From Pelobacter sp. UBA6093 (GTDB lineage Bacteria > Desulfobacterota > Desulfuromonadia > Desulfuromonadales > Syntrophotaleaceae), in assembly GCA_002435955.1 (NCBI GenBank), contig DIWZ01000032.1, positions 133,641 through 197,640 on the forward strand: a stretch of 64,000 nucleotides of DNA, written 5' to 3'. Shown piece after piece: positions 16,530 to 25,533 of the stretch; the stretch's first letter is position 1; each line of letters starts with the position of its first letter. The notes beneath the pieces are model-generated. The model searched no databases. It was not told where the DNA came from and saw only the letters and a program-made list of their open reading frames with translations. The translations under genes were made by a program, and so were the position numbers.

Positions 16530-17906
16530 TCAGCCTCGTTGCTTCAACCAGTCGGCCAGAGCCTCACCGACCTGCCAGACGTTGCCGGCACCAAGGGTCA
16601 GAACCATGTCGCCGGGTTTGACGATGTTCTGAAGATGAGACAACGCCGCCCCGGCGTCAGAACAATAATGAACATCACGGTGCCCGTGCCCGGCAATCCC
16701 TTCTGCCAACAGACTGGCTTCGACTCCGGGGATTGGTGTTTCGCCGGCGGCATAGATATCCATGACCACCAGGTGATCGGCCTGGTAGAAAGCGGTCACA
16801 AATTCATCGAACAATGCCTGGGTGCGGCTGTAACGATGGGGCTGAAACACTGCCACGACCCGGCAATTCCACCCGGTACGCGCGGCAGCCAGGGTTACCT
16901 TGATCTCGGCCGGGTGATGCCCGTAATCGTCCACCACCATGATATCCTGCCCATGGTATTTGGGCTGGAAGCGCCGTTGCACACCGCAAAAATCCAGGAA
17001 GCCTTCGGCGATCCGGTCGAAAGGGATTTCCAGTTCCCTTGCCACGGCCACCGCTGCCAGCGCATTGAGGACGTTGTGCTGGCCTGGCATGCGAATGGAC
17101 AACTGGCCCAGGTGTTGGCCCTGGTGGCAGACCGAGAAGGTGGTTCGCTCTTCCCGGTAGGATATATCCTGAGCGTTGTAATCAGCCTGAGTGCTCATGC
17201 CATAGGTGACAAACCGTTTGCCGACCTGAGGGATGAGGCTCTGGATATTGGCATCATCAAGGCACAGTACCGCCACCCCGAAAAAGGGGATTTTGTTGAT
17301 AAAGTCGATAAACGTCTGTTTGATCTCGTCCAGATCGCTATAATAGTCGAGATGATCGGCATCGACGTTGGTCACCACCGCGATGGTCGGCGACAGTTTC
17401 AAAAAGGAGCCGTCCGACTCGTCGGCCTCCGCCACCAGGAACTTTCCCTGACCTAGTTTGGCGTTGGAACCGATGGAATCGAGGCGTCCGCCGATAACCA
17501 CCGTGGGATCGATGCCGGCTTTGGACAAAACGGTCGCAACCATGCTGGTCGTCGTGGTTTTACCGTGGGTGCCGGCCACCGCGATGCCATATTTCATGCG
17601 CATAAGTTCAGCCAGCATTTCCGCGCGTGGAATAACGGGAATCAAGCGGCGATGCGCTTCCACCACCTCGGGGTTATCTGCCTTGACAGCGGTGGAGGTG
17701 ACCACCACATCCGCATCTCCAAGGTTTTCAGCAGCATGTCCGTAACCGATCACTCCGCCAAGTTCGCACAAGCGACGGGTGATTTCCGACTCCCGCAGAT
17801 CCGAACCGCTCACACGGTAGCCAAGATTAAGCAGGACCTCGGCTATACCGCTCATGCCGATGCCACCTATGCCGACAAAATGTATGGTGCGAATCTTTCC
17901 GTACAT
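16530..17906 (-). CDS. murC: UDP-N-acetylmuramate--L-alanine ligase
   Basis: This 458-residue Mur ligase adds L-Ala to UDP-MurNAc. The N-terminal Rossmann motif FVGIGGIGMSGIAE (about 10-23), the P-loop GTHGKTTTTSM near 111-121, the D-H-L-D-Y-Y block, and the C-terminal FQPHRYSRT motif specific to MurC are all present. It follows murG by 47 bases and is one base from murB. Confidence 0.97.
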   Translation of the reverse strand: MYGKIRTIHFVGIGGIGMSGIAEVLLNLGYRVSGSDLRESEITRRLCELGGVIGYGHAAENLGDADVVVTSTAVKADNPEVVEAHRRLIPVIPRAEMLAELMRMKYGIAVAGTHGKTTTTSMVATVLSKAGIDPTVVIGGRLDSIGSNAKLGQGKFLVAEADESDGSFLKLSPTIAVVTNVDADHLDYYSDLDEIKQTFIDFINKIPFFGVAVLCLDDANIQSLIPQVGKRFVTYGMSTQADYNAQDISYREERTTFSVCHQGQHLGQLSIRMPGQHNVLNALAAVAVARELEIPFDRIAEGFLDFCGVQRRFQPKYHGQDIMVVDDYGHHPAEIKVTLAAARTGWNCRVVAVFQPHRYSRTQALFDEFVTAFYQADHLVVMDIYAAGETPIPGVEASLLAEGIAGHGHRDVHYCSDAGAALSHLQNIVKPGDMVLTLGAGNVWQVGEALADWLKQRG

Positions 17907-17953
17907 AAACCTTTATGAACCTTCCCTGCCCAAAGCAGTGTTGAGTAACAAAT

Positions 17954-19030
17954 TTAATTCCGTCCGCACATGGTGCGGCATACCTTAAGAATCCTGTCGG
18001 CGGCACCCGAAATCCCCAGCGACCTGGATGCGGCCGCCATGCTGATCAGGCGCGGCCGGTTCTCCATCAGATCGATAATCAGGCTTGCGAGGTGTTCAGC
18101 GGTCAGATCCTGTTGCGGCAGGACCAGCGCAGCGCCTTTCCTTGCTATGGCCTGGGCATTGATGGTCTGATGATCCCCTGCCGCATGGGGATAGGGGATG
18201 AGAATAGCCGCACGGCCACAAACCGCAAGTTCGGCCAGGGTGGTGGCACCGGCCCGGCATACCACCAGATGTGCCTTGGCGTAAGCGTCCACCATGTCGT
18301 TGATAAACGGCACCACGCATGCCTGCGGCCAACCGGCCTTGGCATACCCCTCATGAACGCGCTGCAGGTCGTCGTTGCCGGTCTGATGCACGATATGCAA
18401 CCGATTCCGCCACGGTTCCAGCAGCGGCAATGCCGCCAGCATGGCATCGTTAATGGCACGGGCGCCGCGGCTTCCGCCGAATATCAACAACTCTGGATCG
18501 CCGTCATCCATCGGAGGACAATCTTCCATCCCCTTGCGCAAGGGGTTCCCCGTTACGGTGGTGGTGGCGCGATGAAAGGCACGCTCCGCCTCCGAAAAAG
18601 ACAGGCAGACACACCGGGCCCAGCCGCCGAGCAGGCGGTTGGTCATCCCCGGCCAGGCATTTTGTTCATGAATGACAGCCGGAATCCCCTTGAGCCTGGC
18701 TGCTACCAGCATCGGTGCCGAAGCGTAACCGCCCACCCCGAGCACGACATCGGGCTTGAATTCCCGCAGGATGCGCAGCCCCTGCCAGACACTTTTTATC
18801 AGGCAGGGGATCAGGCGCAGCTTGCCGGCCAGTCCCTGATTGACGAACCCGCGGATATCGATACATCGCAAAGGCAAATCGAGTTCCGGCAGCACCCGCG
18901 CTTCGATACCGCGGGAGGTGCCGACAAACATGACCTGCGCGGCCGGAGCCTGTTCCAGAAGCCGCTGAGCCAGAGCCACCGCGGGGAATAAGTGCCCGCC
19001 GGTTCCTCCCCCTGCCAGCAATAATCTCAT
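17954..19030 (-). CDS. murG: Undecaprenyldiphospho-muramoylpentapeptide beta-N-acetylglucosaminyltransferase
   Basis: This GT28 enzyme adds GlcNAc to lipid I to form lipid II on the inner face of the membrane. I chose the ATG at 19030 (358 residues) because it has AAGGAGC upstream and overlaps the ftsW stop as ATGA; the frame runs 80 codons further upstream inside ftsW. The first G-loop, GGGTGGHLFPA at residues 7-17, the second, GGSRGARAIN, and the C-terminal donor-binding CRAGATTLAELAVCG are clear. Confidence 0.97.
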   Translation of the reverse strand: MRLLLAGGGTGGHLFPAVALAQRLLEQAPAAQVMFVGTSRGIEARVLPELDLPLRCIDIRGFVNQGLAGKLRLIPCLIKSVWQGLRILREFKPDVVLGVGGYASAPMLVAARLKGIPAVIHEQNAWPGMTNRLLGGWARCVCLSFSEAERAFHRATTTVTGNPLRKGMEDCPPMDDGDPELLIFGGSRGARAINDAMLAALPLLEPWRNRLHIVHQTGNDDLQRVHEGYAKAGWPQACVVPFINDMVDAYAKAHLVVCRAGATTLAELAVCGRAAILIPYPHAAGDHQTINAQAIARKGAALVLPQQDLTAEHLASLIIDLMENRPRLISMAAASRSLGISGAADRILKVCRTMCGRN

Positions 19031-20136
19031 GATTTCGCTCCTTCGATCTGGCTGGAGATATTCAGCAGAATACCTACCGCCAACAACGAGATCACCAGGC
19101 TGCTGCCGCCGTATGAGAGAAACGGCAACGCCAGCCCTTTGGTCGGTAACAGCGACATAACCACGGCCATGTTGGTGAAGGCTTCGAGACCGAGCAGCAG
19201 GGTCAGGCCAAATGCAAGGTAGCGGCCAAATTCGTCTGGCGCCATCCAGGCTATACGCAAACCGAGCCATACCAGCACCAGAAAAAGCACGGCGATGGTC
19301 AACACGCCGATAAAACCGGCTTCCTCCCCCACCACGGAAAAAATAAAGTCAGTATGCGCCTCGGGCAGAAAAAACAGTTTTTGCTGACTCTGGCCCAACC
19401 CCTGCCCTTTCCATCCGCCATTGGCAAAAGCGATCAGGCTCTGAGTGATCTGGAAACCCTCATCGGACGGGTATTTCCAGGGATCCATGAACGCCAGCAT
19501 CCGACGCCGGCGGTAATCGACACGCCAGATAGCGACATACAGGGCCGGCAGCGCAGGCAGCATCGATACCAGAATGTGTGTGAAACAGCTGCCCGCAACC
19601 AGCATCATGCCCATGGCCACCGCCCCCATGGTCATGGCGCTGCCGAGGTCAGGCTGCAACATCAGCATCACCAGCATCATCCCCAGAATCACCAGATAGG
19701 GTAATACACCTAGCTTGAAGGTACGTAAACTCTTTTCCGGTTTACGGGCCAGGGAGTGGGCCATGAACAGCACCAGCGCCACCTTGGCCATTTCGGACGG
19801 CTGCAGGGAAAAGCCGGCGATCCGTATCCAGCGCATGGCTCCCCCCGCCGAGGTACCGACACCGGGCACCAGCACCAGGCCAAGGAGCACGGCACTTGCC
19901 AGCAGGCCCAGCGCCGCCAACGGACGCAGACGATGGTAATCTACACGCATGGCGGCAAGCAACAGGAGCATGCCTACCAGCGCAAAACCGCCCTGCCGTT
20001 TCAGAAAATGAAAACCGTCTTTATAATGCTCCGACGCCATGATCGAGGAAGACGAATAGACCATCAGCACGCCGATAGCGGTCAACACCGCCGTCACTGC
20101 CAAAAGCCGATAATCGTATCCGCCCCGCTCGGTCAT
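19027..20136 (-). CDS. ftsW: Peptidoglycan glycosyltransferase FtsW
   Basis: This 369-residue SEDS-family membrane protein has about ten hydrophobic segments. Family blocks include the RWIRIAGFSLQPSEMAK region (about 100-116, with the conserved R and P-S-E), a W-K-Y-P loop, a G-W-K-G-Q-G-L-G segment, H-T-D-F-I-F-S-V-V-G-E-E, and the C-terminal T-K-G-L-A-L-P-F-L-S-Y-G-G-S-S. It polymerises septal peptidoglycan from lipid II with FtsI. The start has AAGGGG, the stop overlaps the murG start by 4 bases, and murD ends 4 bases upstream. Confidence 0.97.
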   Translation of the reverse strand: MTERGGYDYRLLAVTAVLTAIGVLMVYSSSSIMASEHYKDGFHFLKRQGGFALVGMLLLLAAMRVDYHRLRPLAALGLLASAVLLGLVLVPGVGTSAGGAMRWIRIAGFSLQPSEMAKVALVLFMAHSLARKPEKSLRTFKLGVLPYLVILGMMLVMLMLQPDLGSAMTMGAVAMGMMLVAGSCFTHILVSMLPALPALYVAIWRVDYRRRRMLAFMDPWKYPSDEGFQITQSLIAFANGGWKGQGLGQSQQKLFFLPEAHTDFIFSVVGEEAGFIGVLTIAVLFLVLVWLGLRIAWMAPDEFGRYLAFGLTLLLGLEAFTNMAVVMSLLPTKGLALPFLSYGGSSLVISLLAVGILLNISSQIEGAKS

Positions 20137-20140
20137 GACA

Positions 20141-21493
20141 TTACCCCTTTGCCTGCAACGTCAGCACCGCGCGGCAGAAGATCTCGCCGCGTTCGGCATA
20201 GCTGCGAAACATGTCAAAACTCGAACAACCGGGCGATAACAGCACCGCCCCTCCGACGACCGTCACCTGGTGAGCGAGTTGTACCGCCTTTTCCAGGGTA
20301 TCGGCCCGCAGTATCTCGGTGAGTCCCGCAAAGGCCTCCTGCATGCGATCGGCCGCCTGGCCGATAAGTATCAGATGGGCGACTTTCCCTCGCACCGAAG
20401 CAGCCAGAGGCGCGTAATCGCCGCCTTTATCCTTGCCGCCGGCGATGAGGGTCACCGGCGCGGCGAGCCCCGCCAGACTTTTTATCACGCTGCCGACATT
20501 GGTTCCCTTGGAATCGTCGTACCAGGTTACGCCGTTCAGTTCCCGCACCATGACCATGCGATGGTCAAGACCGCCAAAACCGCATACCGCCTGCCACGCC
20601 ACCTCGGCCGGACACCCCTCCAGCAGTGGCGGGATCAGTGCCGCCATGACGTTTTCTACATTGTGCAACCCTTTGAGTCGCAAATCCGCGACAGGGAACC
20701 GCTGCTGTTGCCCCGCATGCCGCCAGACAATATGCTCACCGGCCAGCCCCATCCCCTCTTCGGGTACGCGGCTCGAAGAAAAAAATACTTTTTGACACGA
20801 CAGATTCGCGGTGCATGCAACCACCAGCGGGTCATCAGCATTCAGGACAGCCACTTCATCGACCGTCATGTTTTCGAACAACCGCAGTTTGGCCGCCAGG
20901 TAGTCTGCCATATCGGGATACCGATCGAGATGGTCTTCCGTAAGGTTGAGCAGCAGGCCGTATCGTGGCCGGAAGGTTTCAATGGCCTCAAGCTGGAACG
21001 ACGAAATTTCCGCCACGATCCAGTCCCAATCGCTGCGCTGCGTCGCCTCGATGAGCGGGGTGCCGAGATTACCCCCGACAAAAGCCCGGCGATTCCAGCA
21101 ACGCAGTATTTCTCCGAGCAGACAGGTGGTGGTCGATTTGCCATTGGTACCGGTAATGGCCACCATCGGAGCCGTCAACTCACGCGCGGCAATCTCGATT
21201 TCACCCAGCACCGGCACGCCGGCCTGCACAGCCGCCACCACCGCCGGCACCGTCAAGGGGATGCCCGGGCTTATGGCAATCAAGTCTGCCTTAGCCAGTA
21301 GAGCCGCATCGTGGCCGCCGCAATCAAAACGCAGCCCGCGATCGGCAAGTTCCTTCACGCCGGCCAGATCTTCCCGCTTGCGGCTGTCGGACAGCGTCAC
21401 CAAGGCACCACGGTCCAGAAAGAAACTTGCCAAACCAAGCCCGGTACAGCCTGCACCGACCACAACCACATGTTTTCCGGCATACCCGGCCAT
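20141..21493 (-). CDS. murD: UDP-N-acetylmuramoylalanine--D-glutamate ligase
   Basis: This 450-residue Mur ligase adds D-Glu to UDP-MurNAc-L-Ala. The N-terminal dinucleotide-like fold (VVVGAGCTGLGLASFF), the ATP loop ITGTNGKSTTTCLLG near 113-127, the L-T-E-D-H-L-D-R-Y block, and the C-terminal LSPGCSSFDMF...RGEIF motif typical of MurD are present. It begins 3 bases after the mraY stop. Confidence 0.97.
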   Translation of the reverse strand: MAGYAGKHVVVVGAGCTGLGLASFFLDRGALVTLSDSRKREDLAGVKELADRGLRFDCGGHDAALLAKADLIAISPGIPLTVPAVVAAVQAGVPVLGEIEIAARELTAPMVAITGTNGKSTTTCLLGEILRCWNRRAFVGGNLGTPLIEATQRSDWDWIVAEISSFQLEAIETFRPRYGLLLNLTEDHLDRYPDMADYLAAKLRLFENMTVDEVAVLNADDPLVVACTANLSCQKVFFSSSRVPEEGMGLAGEHIVWRHAGQQQRFPVADLRLKGLHNVENVMAALIPPLLEGCPAEVAWQAVCGFGGLDHRMVMVRELNGVTWYDDSKGTNVGSVIKSLAGLAAPVTLIAGGKDKGGDYAPLAASVRGKVAHLILIGQAADRMQEAFAGLTEILRADTLEKAVQLAHQVTVVGGAVLLSPGCSSFDMFRSYAERGEIFCRAVLTLQAKG

Positions 21494-21496
21494 GAA

Positions 21497-22573
21497 TTAC
21501 CTCAATTTGAGGGTGGACAGGGCCACCAGAGCAAGAATTATGCTGATAATCCAGAAACGAACGATTATCTTCGGTTCGGCCCAGCCTTTGAGTTCGAAAT
21601 GGTGATGAATCGGCGCCATGCGGAAGATCCGCCTGCCCAGCAGCTTGAACGACGCAACCTGCATGATAACCGACAGTGCCTCCACCACGAAAATTCCTCC
21701 AACAATCACCAGAACGATCTCCTGCTTGGTGATCACCGCGATGGTACCCAACGCGCCGCCAAGGGACAAACTGCCGACATCCCCCATGAAAACCTGGGCC
21801 GGATAGGTGTTAAACCACAAAAAACCGAGCCCCGCACCGACCATGGCACCGCACAGCACCGCCAGTTCGCCGGCCCCCTGCACGCTGCTGATCTGAAGAT
21901 AGTTCGACAGTCGTGCATTGCCGGCCAGGTAGGCGAACAACAGATAGGTGCCCGAGGCGATAATCGTCGGCCCGATGGCCAGTCCGTCGAGACCGTCGGT
22001 AAGGTTGACCGCATTGCTGGCGCCCACGATGACCAGCATCGCAAACGGGATGTAAAGCAGTCCCAGCTCAGGACTCAGGCCCTTGAAAAAGGGCAAGGCC
22101 AGGGTGGTAGGATACGGTTGGTAAAAATACAGCAGAAATCCGGCCGTGCCGGCAATGAGCATCAACCACAACATCTTCTGCCGGGCCGACAGACCATCGC
22201 TGTTGCGCTTTTTTACCTTGCGATAGTCGTCGACAAAGCCTACTGCGCCGAAGCCAACCGTTACCAGCAGGGTCACCCATACATAGATATTGGTCAGATC
22301 GGTCCACAGCAAGGTCGGCAATACAATGGCCAGCAGGATAAGGGTGCCGCCCATGGTGGGCGTGCCTTCCTTTTTGAAATGGGACTGCGGCCCGTCTTTG
22401 CGAATACTCTGACCGATCTGCAGACTGGACAGCTTGTCGATAAGCCAGGGGCCCAGAATAAAGGAAATCATCAAGGCCGTGATGGTGGCATAAATGGCCC
22501 GAAAGGTGATGTACCGGAAGATGTACAACACCGAAAACTGTTCATGTAGCGGATAAAGCAGGTGGTACAGCAT
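21497..22573 (-). CDS. mraY: Phospho-N-acetylmuramoyl-pentapeptide-transferase
   Basis: This 358-residue polytopic inner-membrane enzyme transfers phospho-MurNAc-pentapeptide to undecaprenyl phosphate, making lipid I. Signature elements are the R-K-D-G-P-Q-S-H block followed by K-K-E-G-T-P-T-M-G-G, GFVDDYRKV with the paired Asp, NLTDGLDGLA near 189-198, GDVGSLSLGG, and APIHHHFELKG near the C-terminus. About ten membrane segments are visible. It lies between murF (11 bases upstream) and murD. Confidence 0.97.
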   Translation of the reverse strand: MLYHLLYPLHEQFSVLYIFRYITFRAIYATITALMISFILGPWLIDKLSSLQIGQSIRKDGPQSHFKKEGTPTMGGTLILLAIVLPTLLWTDLTNIYVWVTLLVTVGFGAVGFVDDYRKVKKRNSDGLSARQKMLWLMLIAGTAGFLLYFYQPYPTTLALPFFKGLSPELGLLYIPFAMLVIVGASNAVNLTDGLDGLAIGPTIIASGTYLLFAYLAGNARLSNYLQISSVQGAGELAVLCGAMVGAGLGFLWFNTYPAQVFMGDVGSLSLGGALGTIAVITKQEIVLVIVGGIFVVEALSVIMQVASFKLLGRRIFRMAPIHHHFELKGWAEPKIIVRFWIISIILALVALSTLKLR

Positions 22574-22584
22574 CCAGACGTCTC

Positions 22585-23976
22585 CTAATGCCCGGCGGCC
22601 GGGCGCCCGTCGCTGGCGCGCAGGGCTTTACAGATTTTTTCCATGGTCATGCCGCGGGATCCTTTGACCAGCACCCGGTCACCGGGACGCAGCAGGTCAC
22701 CGAGCAACTGCACGGCTTCTTCATGACTTTTGACTACCCAAACCGACTGGGGGGCCATCCCCCCCTGCCTTGCGCCGGCGGCGGTGTCCTCGGCCCGGTC
22801 TCCCAGAAGGATCAGCAGATCGGCACACTTCGAGGCGTTTAACCCGGTCTGGCGGTGCAAGTCAGCCGCAGCCTCGCCCAACTCGAGCATGTCGCCAAGA
22901 ACCGCGATGCGGCGGCCGCTGCCGGGCAGCTCGTCCAGCGCTTTCAAGGCCGCTTCGACGGCCAGGGGGTTGGCATTGTAAAAATCCTCCAGCAGGGTCG
23001 CACCGCTGGCGAGTTCCGCCACTTCCATGCGCCCGGCGCAGGACCGGAACCGCTCAAGCCCTTCGACAATCTGTGCACCGCTCATCTTCAGGGCATGGGC
23101 GGCAGCGGCGGCGGCCAGCGCATTATGCACGTTGTAGCGGCCGGGTACCGACAGGCGCACCGGCCAGTTGCCTTCGGCCAACAGCAAGCGGAATCGCACG
23201 CCCTGCCCGTCCACCGTCACATCTTCGGCGCGAACTTCAGCGTCCGGACCGCAACCGTAAATCAACCTGCGCACGCCGTTGGCGACGGGCAATTGCAACA
23301 CCCGCAAATCATCACCGTTGATAACGGCGGTGCCACCGGCCGGCAGGGCGGCAAATAATTCGCCCTTGGCACGGGCCACCCCTTCGAGATTATGCAGCGT
23401 TTCCAGATGGGCAGGACCGACGTTGGTAACAATGCCGATAGCGGGGCGACAGATCTCGGCCAAGCGGGCAATTTCACCGCGAGCGCTCATGCCGAGCTCC
23501 AGCACTGCCCAGCCATGCTCGGCTTCGAGGCGGAACAGGGTATGGGGCAGGCCGATAAGATTGTTGAAATTCCCCTCGGTTTTGAGACCCGGTCCACGCA
23601 GGCTCAGAATACCGGCAAGCATTTCCTTGGTGCTGGTTTTACCGGAAGACCCGGTTATCGCCACCACCGGTCCATCGAAATCCTGTCGCACGGCGGCCGC
23701 CAGATCACCAAGGGCCTGCAGGGTATCTGCAACCCGTATGACCGGCACCGGCAACCCGGCGATCACCTCTTCGCTCAGGCAGACGCTGGCTCCGCCCCGC
23801 ACGGCCTGGACCATGAAATCATGACCGTCGAAGCGAGGTCCGCGCAGCGGCACGAACAGATCCCCGGAACGCAGGGAACGGCTGTCGGTGGAGACACCGG
23901 TAACCGTGCCGCTGGCACGCTCAGGCATCAGGGTGCCGCCGGTGATGGCGGCAATTTGATTCAAATCGAGTCGCAT
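22585..23976 (-). CDS. murF: UDP-N-acetylmuramoyl-tripeptide--D-alanyl-D-alanine ligase
   Basis: This 463-residue Mur ligase attaches D-Ala-D-Ala. The N-terminal domain has the MurF-like VSTDSRSL...LFVPLRGPRFDGHDF. The ATP loop is ITGSSGKTSTKEML near 105-118, followed by EGNFNNLIGLPHTL, a MurF hallmark, and L-E-D-F-Y-N-A-N-P further on. Its start overlaps the end of murE by 16 bases, so the two are translationally coupled. Confidence 0.97.
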   Translation of the reverse strand: MRLDLNQIAAITGGTLMPERASGTVTGVSTDSRSLRSGDLFVPLRGPRFDGHDFMVQAVRGGASVCLSEEVIAGLPVPVIRVADTLQALGDLAAAVRQDFDGPVVAITGSSGKTSTKEMLAGILSLRGPGLKTEGNFNNLIGLPHTLFRLEAEHGWAVLELGMSARGEIARLAEICRPAIGIVTNVGPAHLETLHNLEGVARAKGELFAALPAGGTAVINGDDLRVLQLPVANGVRRLIYGCGPDAEVRAEDVTVDGQGVRFRLLLAEGNWPVRLSVPGRYNVHNALAAAAAAHALKMSGAQIVEGLERFRSCAGRMEVAELASGATLLEDFYNANPLAVEAALKALDELPGSGRRIAVLGDMLELGEAAADLHRQTGLNASKCADLLILLGDRAEDTAAGARQGGMAPQSVWVVKSHEEAVQLLGDLLRPGDRVLVKGSRGMTMEKICKALRASDGRPAAGH

Positions 23977-25484
23977 GTTTCCTCCGCCACGGACTTCAGT
24001 GCCTTGCGTAATTCCTCGCGGTCATCAAAGTGCAAGCGTTGATTGCCGATGAGCTGGTAATCCTCATGTCCCTTGCCTGCCACCAGCAGCACATCACCAG
24101 CCTGCAGCAGGCTGACGGCAAAACGAATCGCTTGGCGACGGTCCACCATCGTCAGATACCCTCCTGAGACGGCTTCACGCGCTTGTTGCGGCGTCCAGGG
24201 GCCGGGATGGATGCGGCGCAGTCCGGTCTCCACCTGCTGCATAATGCTTGAAGGATCCTCGCTACGCGGATTGTCCGAGGTTAAAATCGCCACATCGGCA
24301 AGACGTGCGGCGATTTCCCCCATGACGGGCCGTTTGCCGGCATCGCGATCGCCACCGCAACCGAATACACACAGCAACCTGCGCGGGCCGAGTTGCCGCA
24401 GGGTGCCCAGAACATTTTGCAGGGCATCGCCGGTGTGCGCATAGTCGACCAGCACCAGGGCCCCGCATCCGTTTTCAATACTTTCCAACCGCCCTGGAAC
24501 CTGCGGCGCACTGGCAAGTGCGGTCGCGATGGCAGACGGCTCCATGCCCAGGGCAACGCCAACTCCGGCGGCACACAGCAGATTATGCAGATTGTAGTCC
24601 CCAACCAAGGGGGAATGCAAAACGGCGCCACCCCGGGGAGTGCGCAACAAACCGGAAATGCCTGCCACTGAAATCGTGACTTTTTCAGCCGTCACCGCAC
24701 AGCGAGGATCGTGCCCGCAGCTGACCGCCGAGGGCAAGATGCCCGCAAGGCGTGCACCGTAAGCATCGTCGAGATTAACCACCGCATGCCGGGGGGAATG
24801 ATCGCCAAGCTCCGTAAACAGACGGAGTTTGGCATCAAAATAAGCTTCCAGATCGCCATGGTAATCGAGGTGCTCCGGAGTCAGATTGGTAAACACGCCG
24901 ACATCGAAACGAACCCCGTCCACCCGCCGTTGCTCAAGCGCATGGGAAGAGGCCTCCATAATCAAGGCATCGGCACCACGACTGCGAAACTCGGCGATGG
25001 TCCGCATCAGATCAACCGATTCGGGGGTGGTATGACTGGACGCCAGATGTTCACCTTCAAATCGGTAGTCGACGGTACCCATAACGGCAGGCCGATGACC
25101 AGCGGCTTTCAGCACCGATTCCACCAGATAACTGACAGTGGTCTTTCCGTTGGTTCCGGTGATCCCCACCACAAGCATGCCCTCGGTGGGGTCGTCGTAG
25201 AACGCCGCGGCGGCAAGCGCCATGGCGTGTCGACCATCCTGCACAAGTAAGCCCGTTATCCCTTGCGGCAACGTGCAGGGCTTTTCCATCACCACCGCCG
25301 TAGCACCCCGTGCAAGGGCATCCTCAATGAACCGATGGCCGTCCACCGTTGCACCGGGCAGGGCAAAAAACAGCCCCCCTGGCTGCACCCGCCGGGAATC
25401 GTAATACAAACCACTGATGGCGCCATCGGCAGGACCGGTGACAGTACAGGGAGCGAGGATCTGGCAAAGGACGGAAAGTTTCAT
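23961..25484 (-). CDS. murE: UDP-N-acetylmuramoyl-L-alanyl-D-glutamate--2,6-diaminopimelate ligase
   Basis: The 507-residue reading from the ATG at 25484 is preferred to a 13-codon extension. The ATP loop ITGTNGKTTVSYLV lies near 106-119. The substrate block DNPRSEDP near residue 400 carries the D-N-P-R motif that marks meso-diaminopimelate-specific MurE rather than the Lys type, which indicates Gram-negative-type peptidoglycan. The C-terminal GKGHEDYQ is also canonical. It lies between ftsI and murF. Confidence 0.97.
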   Translation of the reverse strand: MKLSVLCQILAPCTVTGPADGAISGLYYDSRRVQPGGLFFALPGATVDGHRFIEDALARGATAVVMEKPCTLPQGITGLLVQDGRHAMALAAAAFYDDPTEGMLVVGITGTNGKTTVSYLVESVLKAAGHRPAVMGTVDYRFEGEHLASSHTTPESVDLMRTIAEFRSRGADALIMEASSHALEQRRVDGVRFDVGVFTNLTPEHLDYHGDLEAYFDAKLRLFTELGDHSPRHAVVNLDDAYGARLAGILPSAVSCGHDPRCAVTAEKVTISVAGISGLLRTPRGGAVLHSPLVGDYNLHNLLCAAGVGVALGMEPSAIATALASAPQVPGRLESIENGCGALVLVDYAHTGDALQNVLGTLRQLGPRRLLCVFGCGGDRDAGKRPVMGEIAARLADVAILTSDNPRSEDPSSIMQQVETGLRRIHPGPWTPQQAREAVSGGYLTMVDRRQAIRFAVSLLQAGDVLLVAGKGHEDYQLIGNQRLHFDDREELRKALKSVAEETCDSI

Positions 25485-25533
25485 AGAATCGCTGATTTTC
25501 CTTCTGTGAAGAAAAAAAGTCAAAGGGAATTTT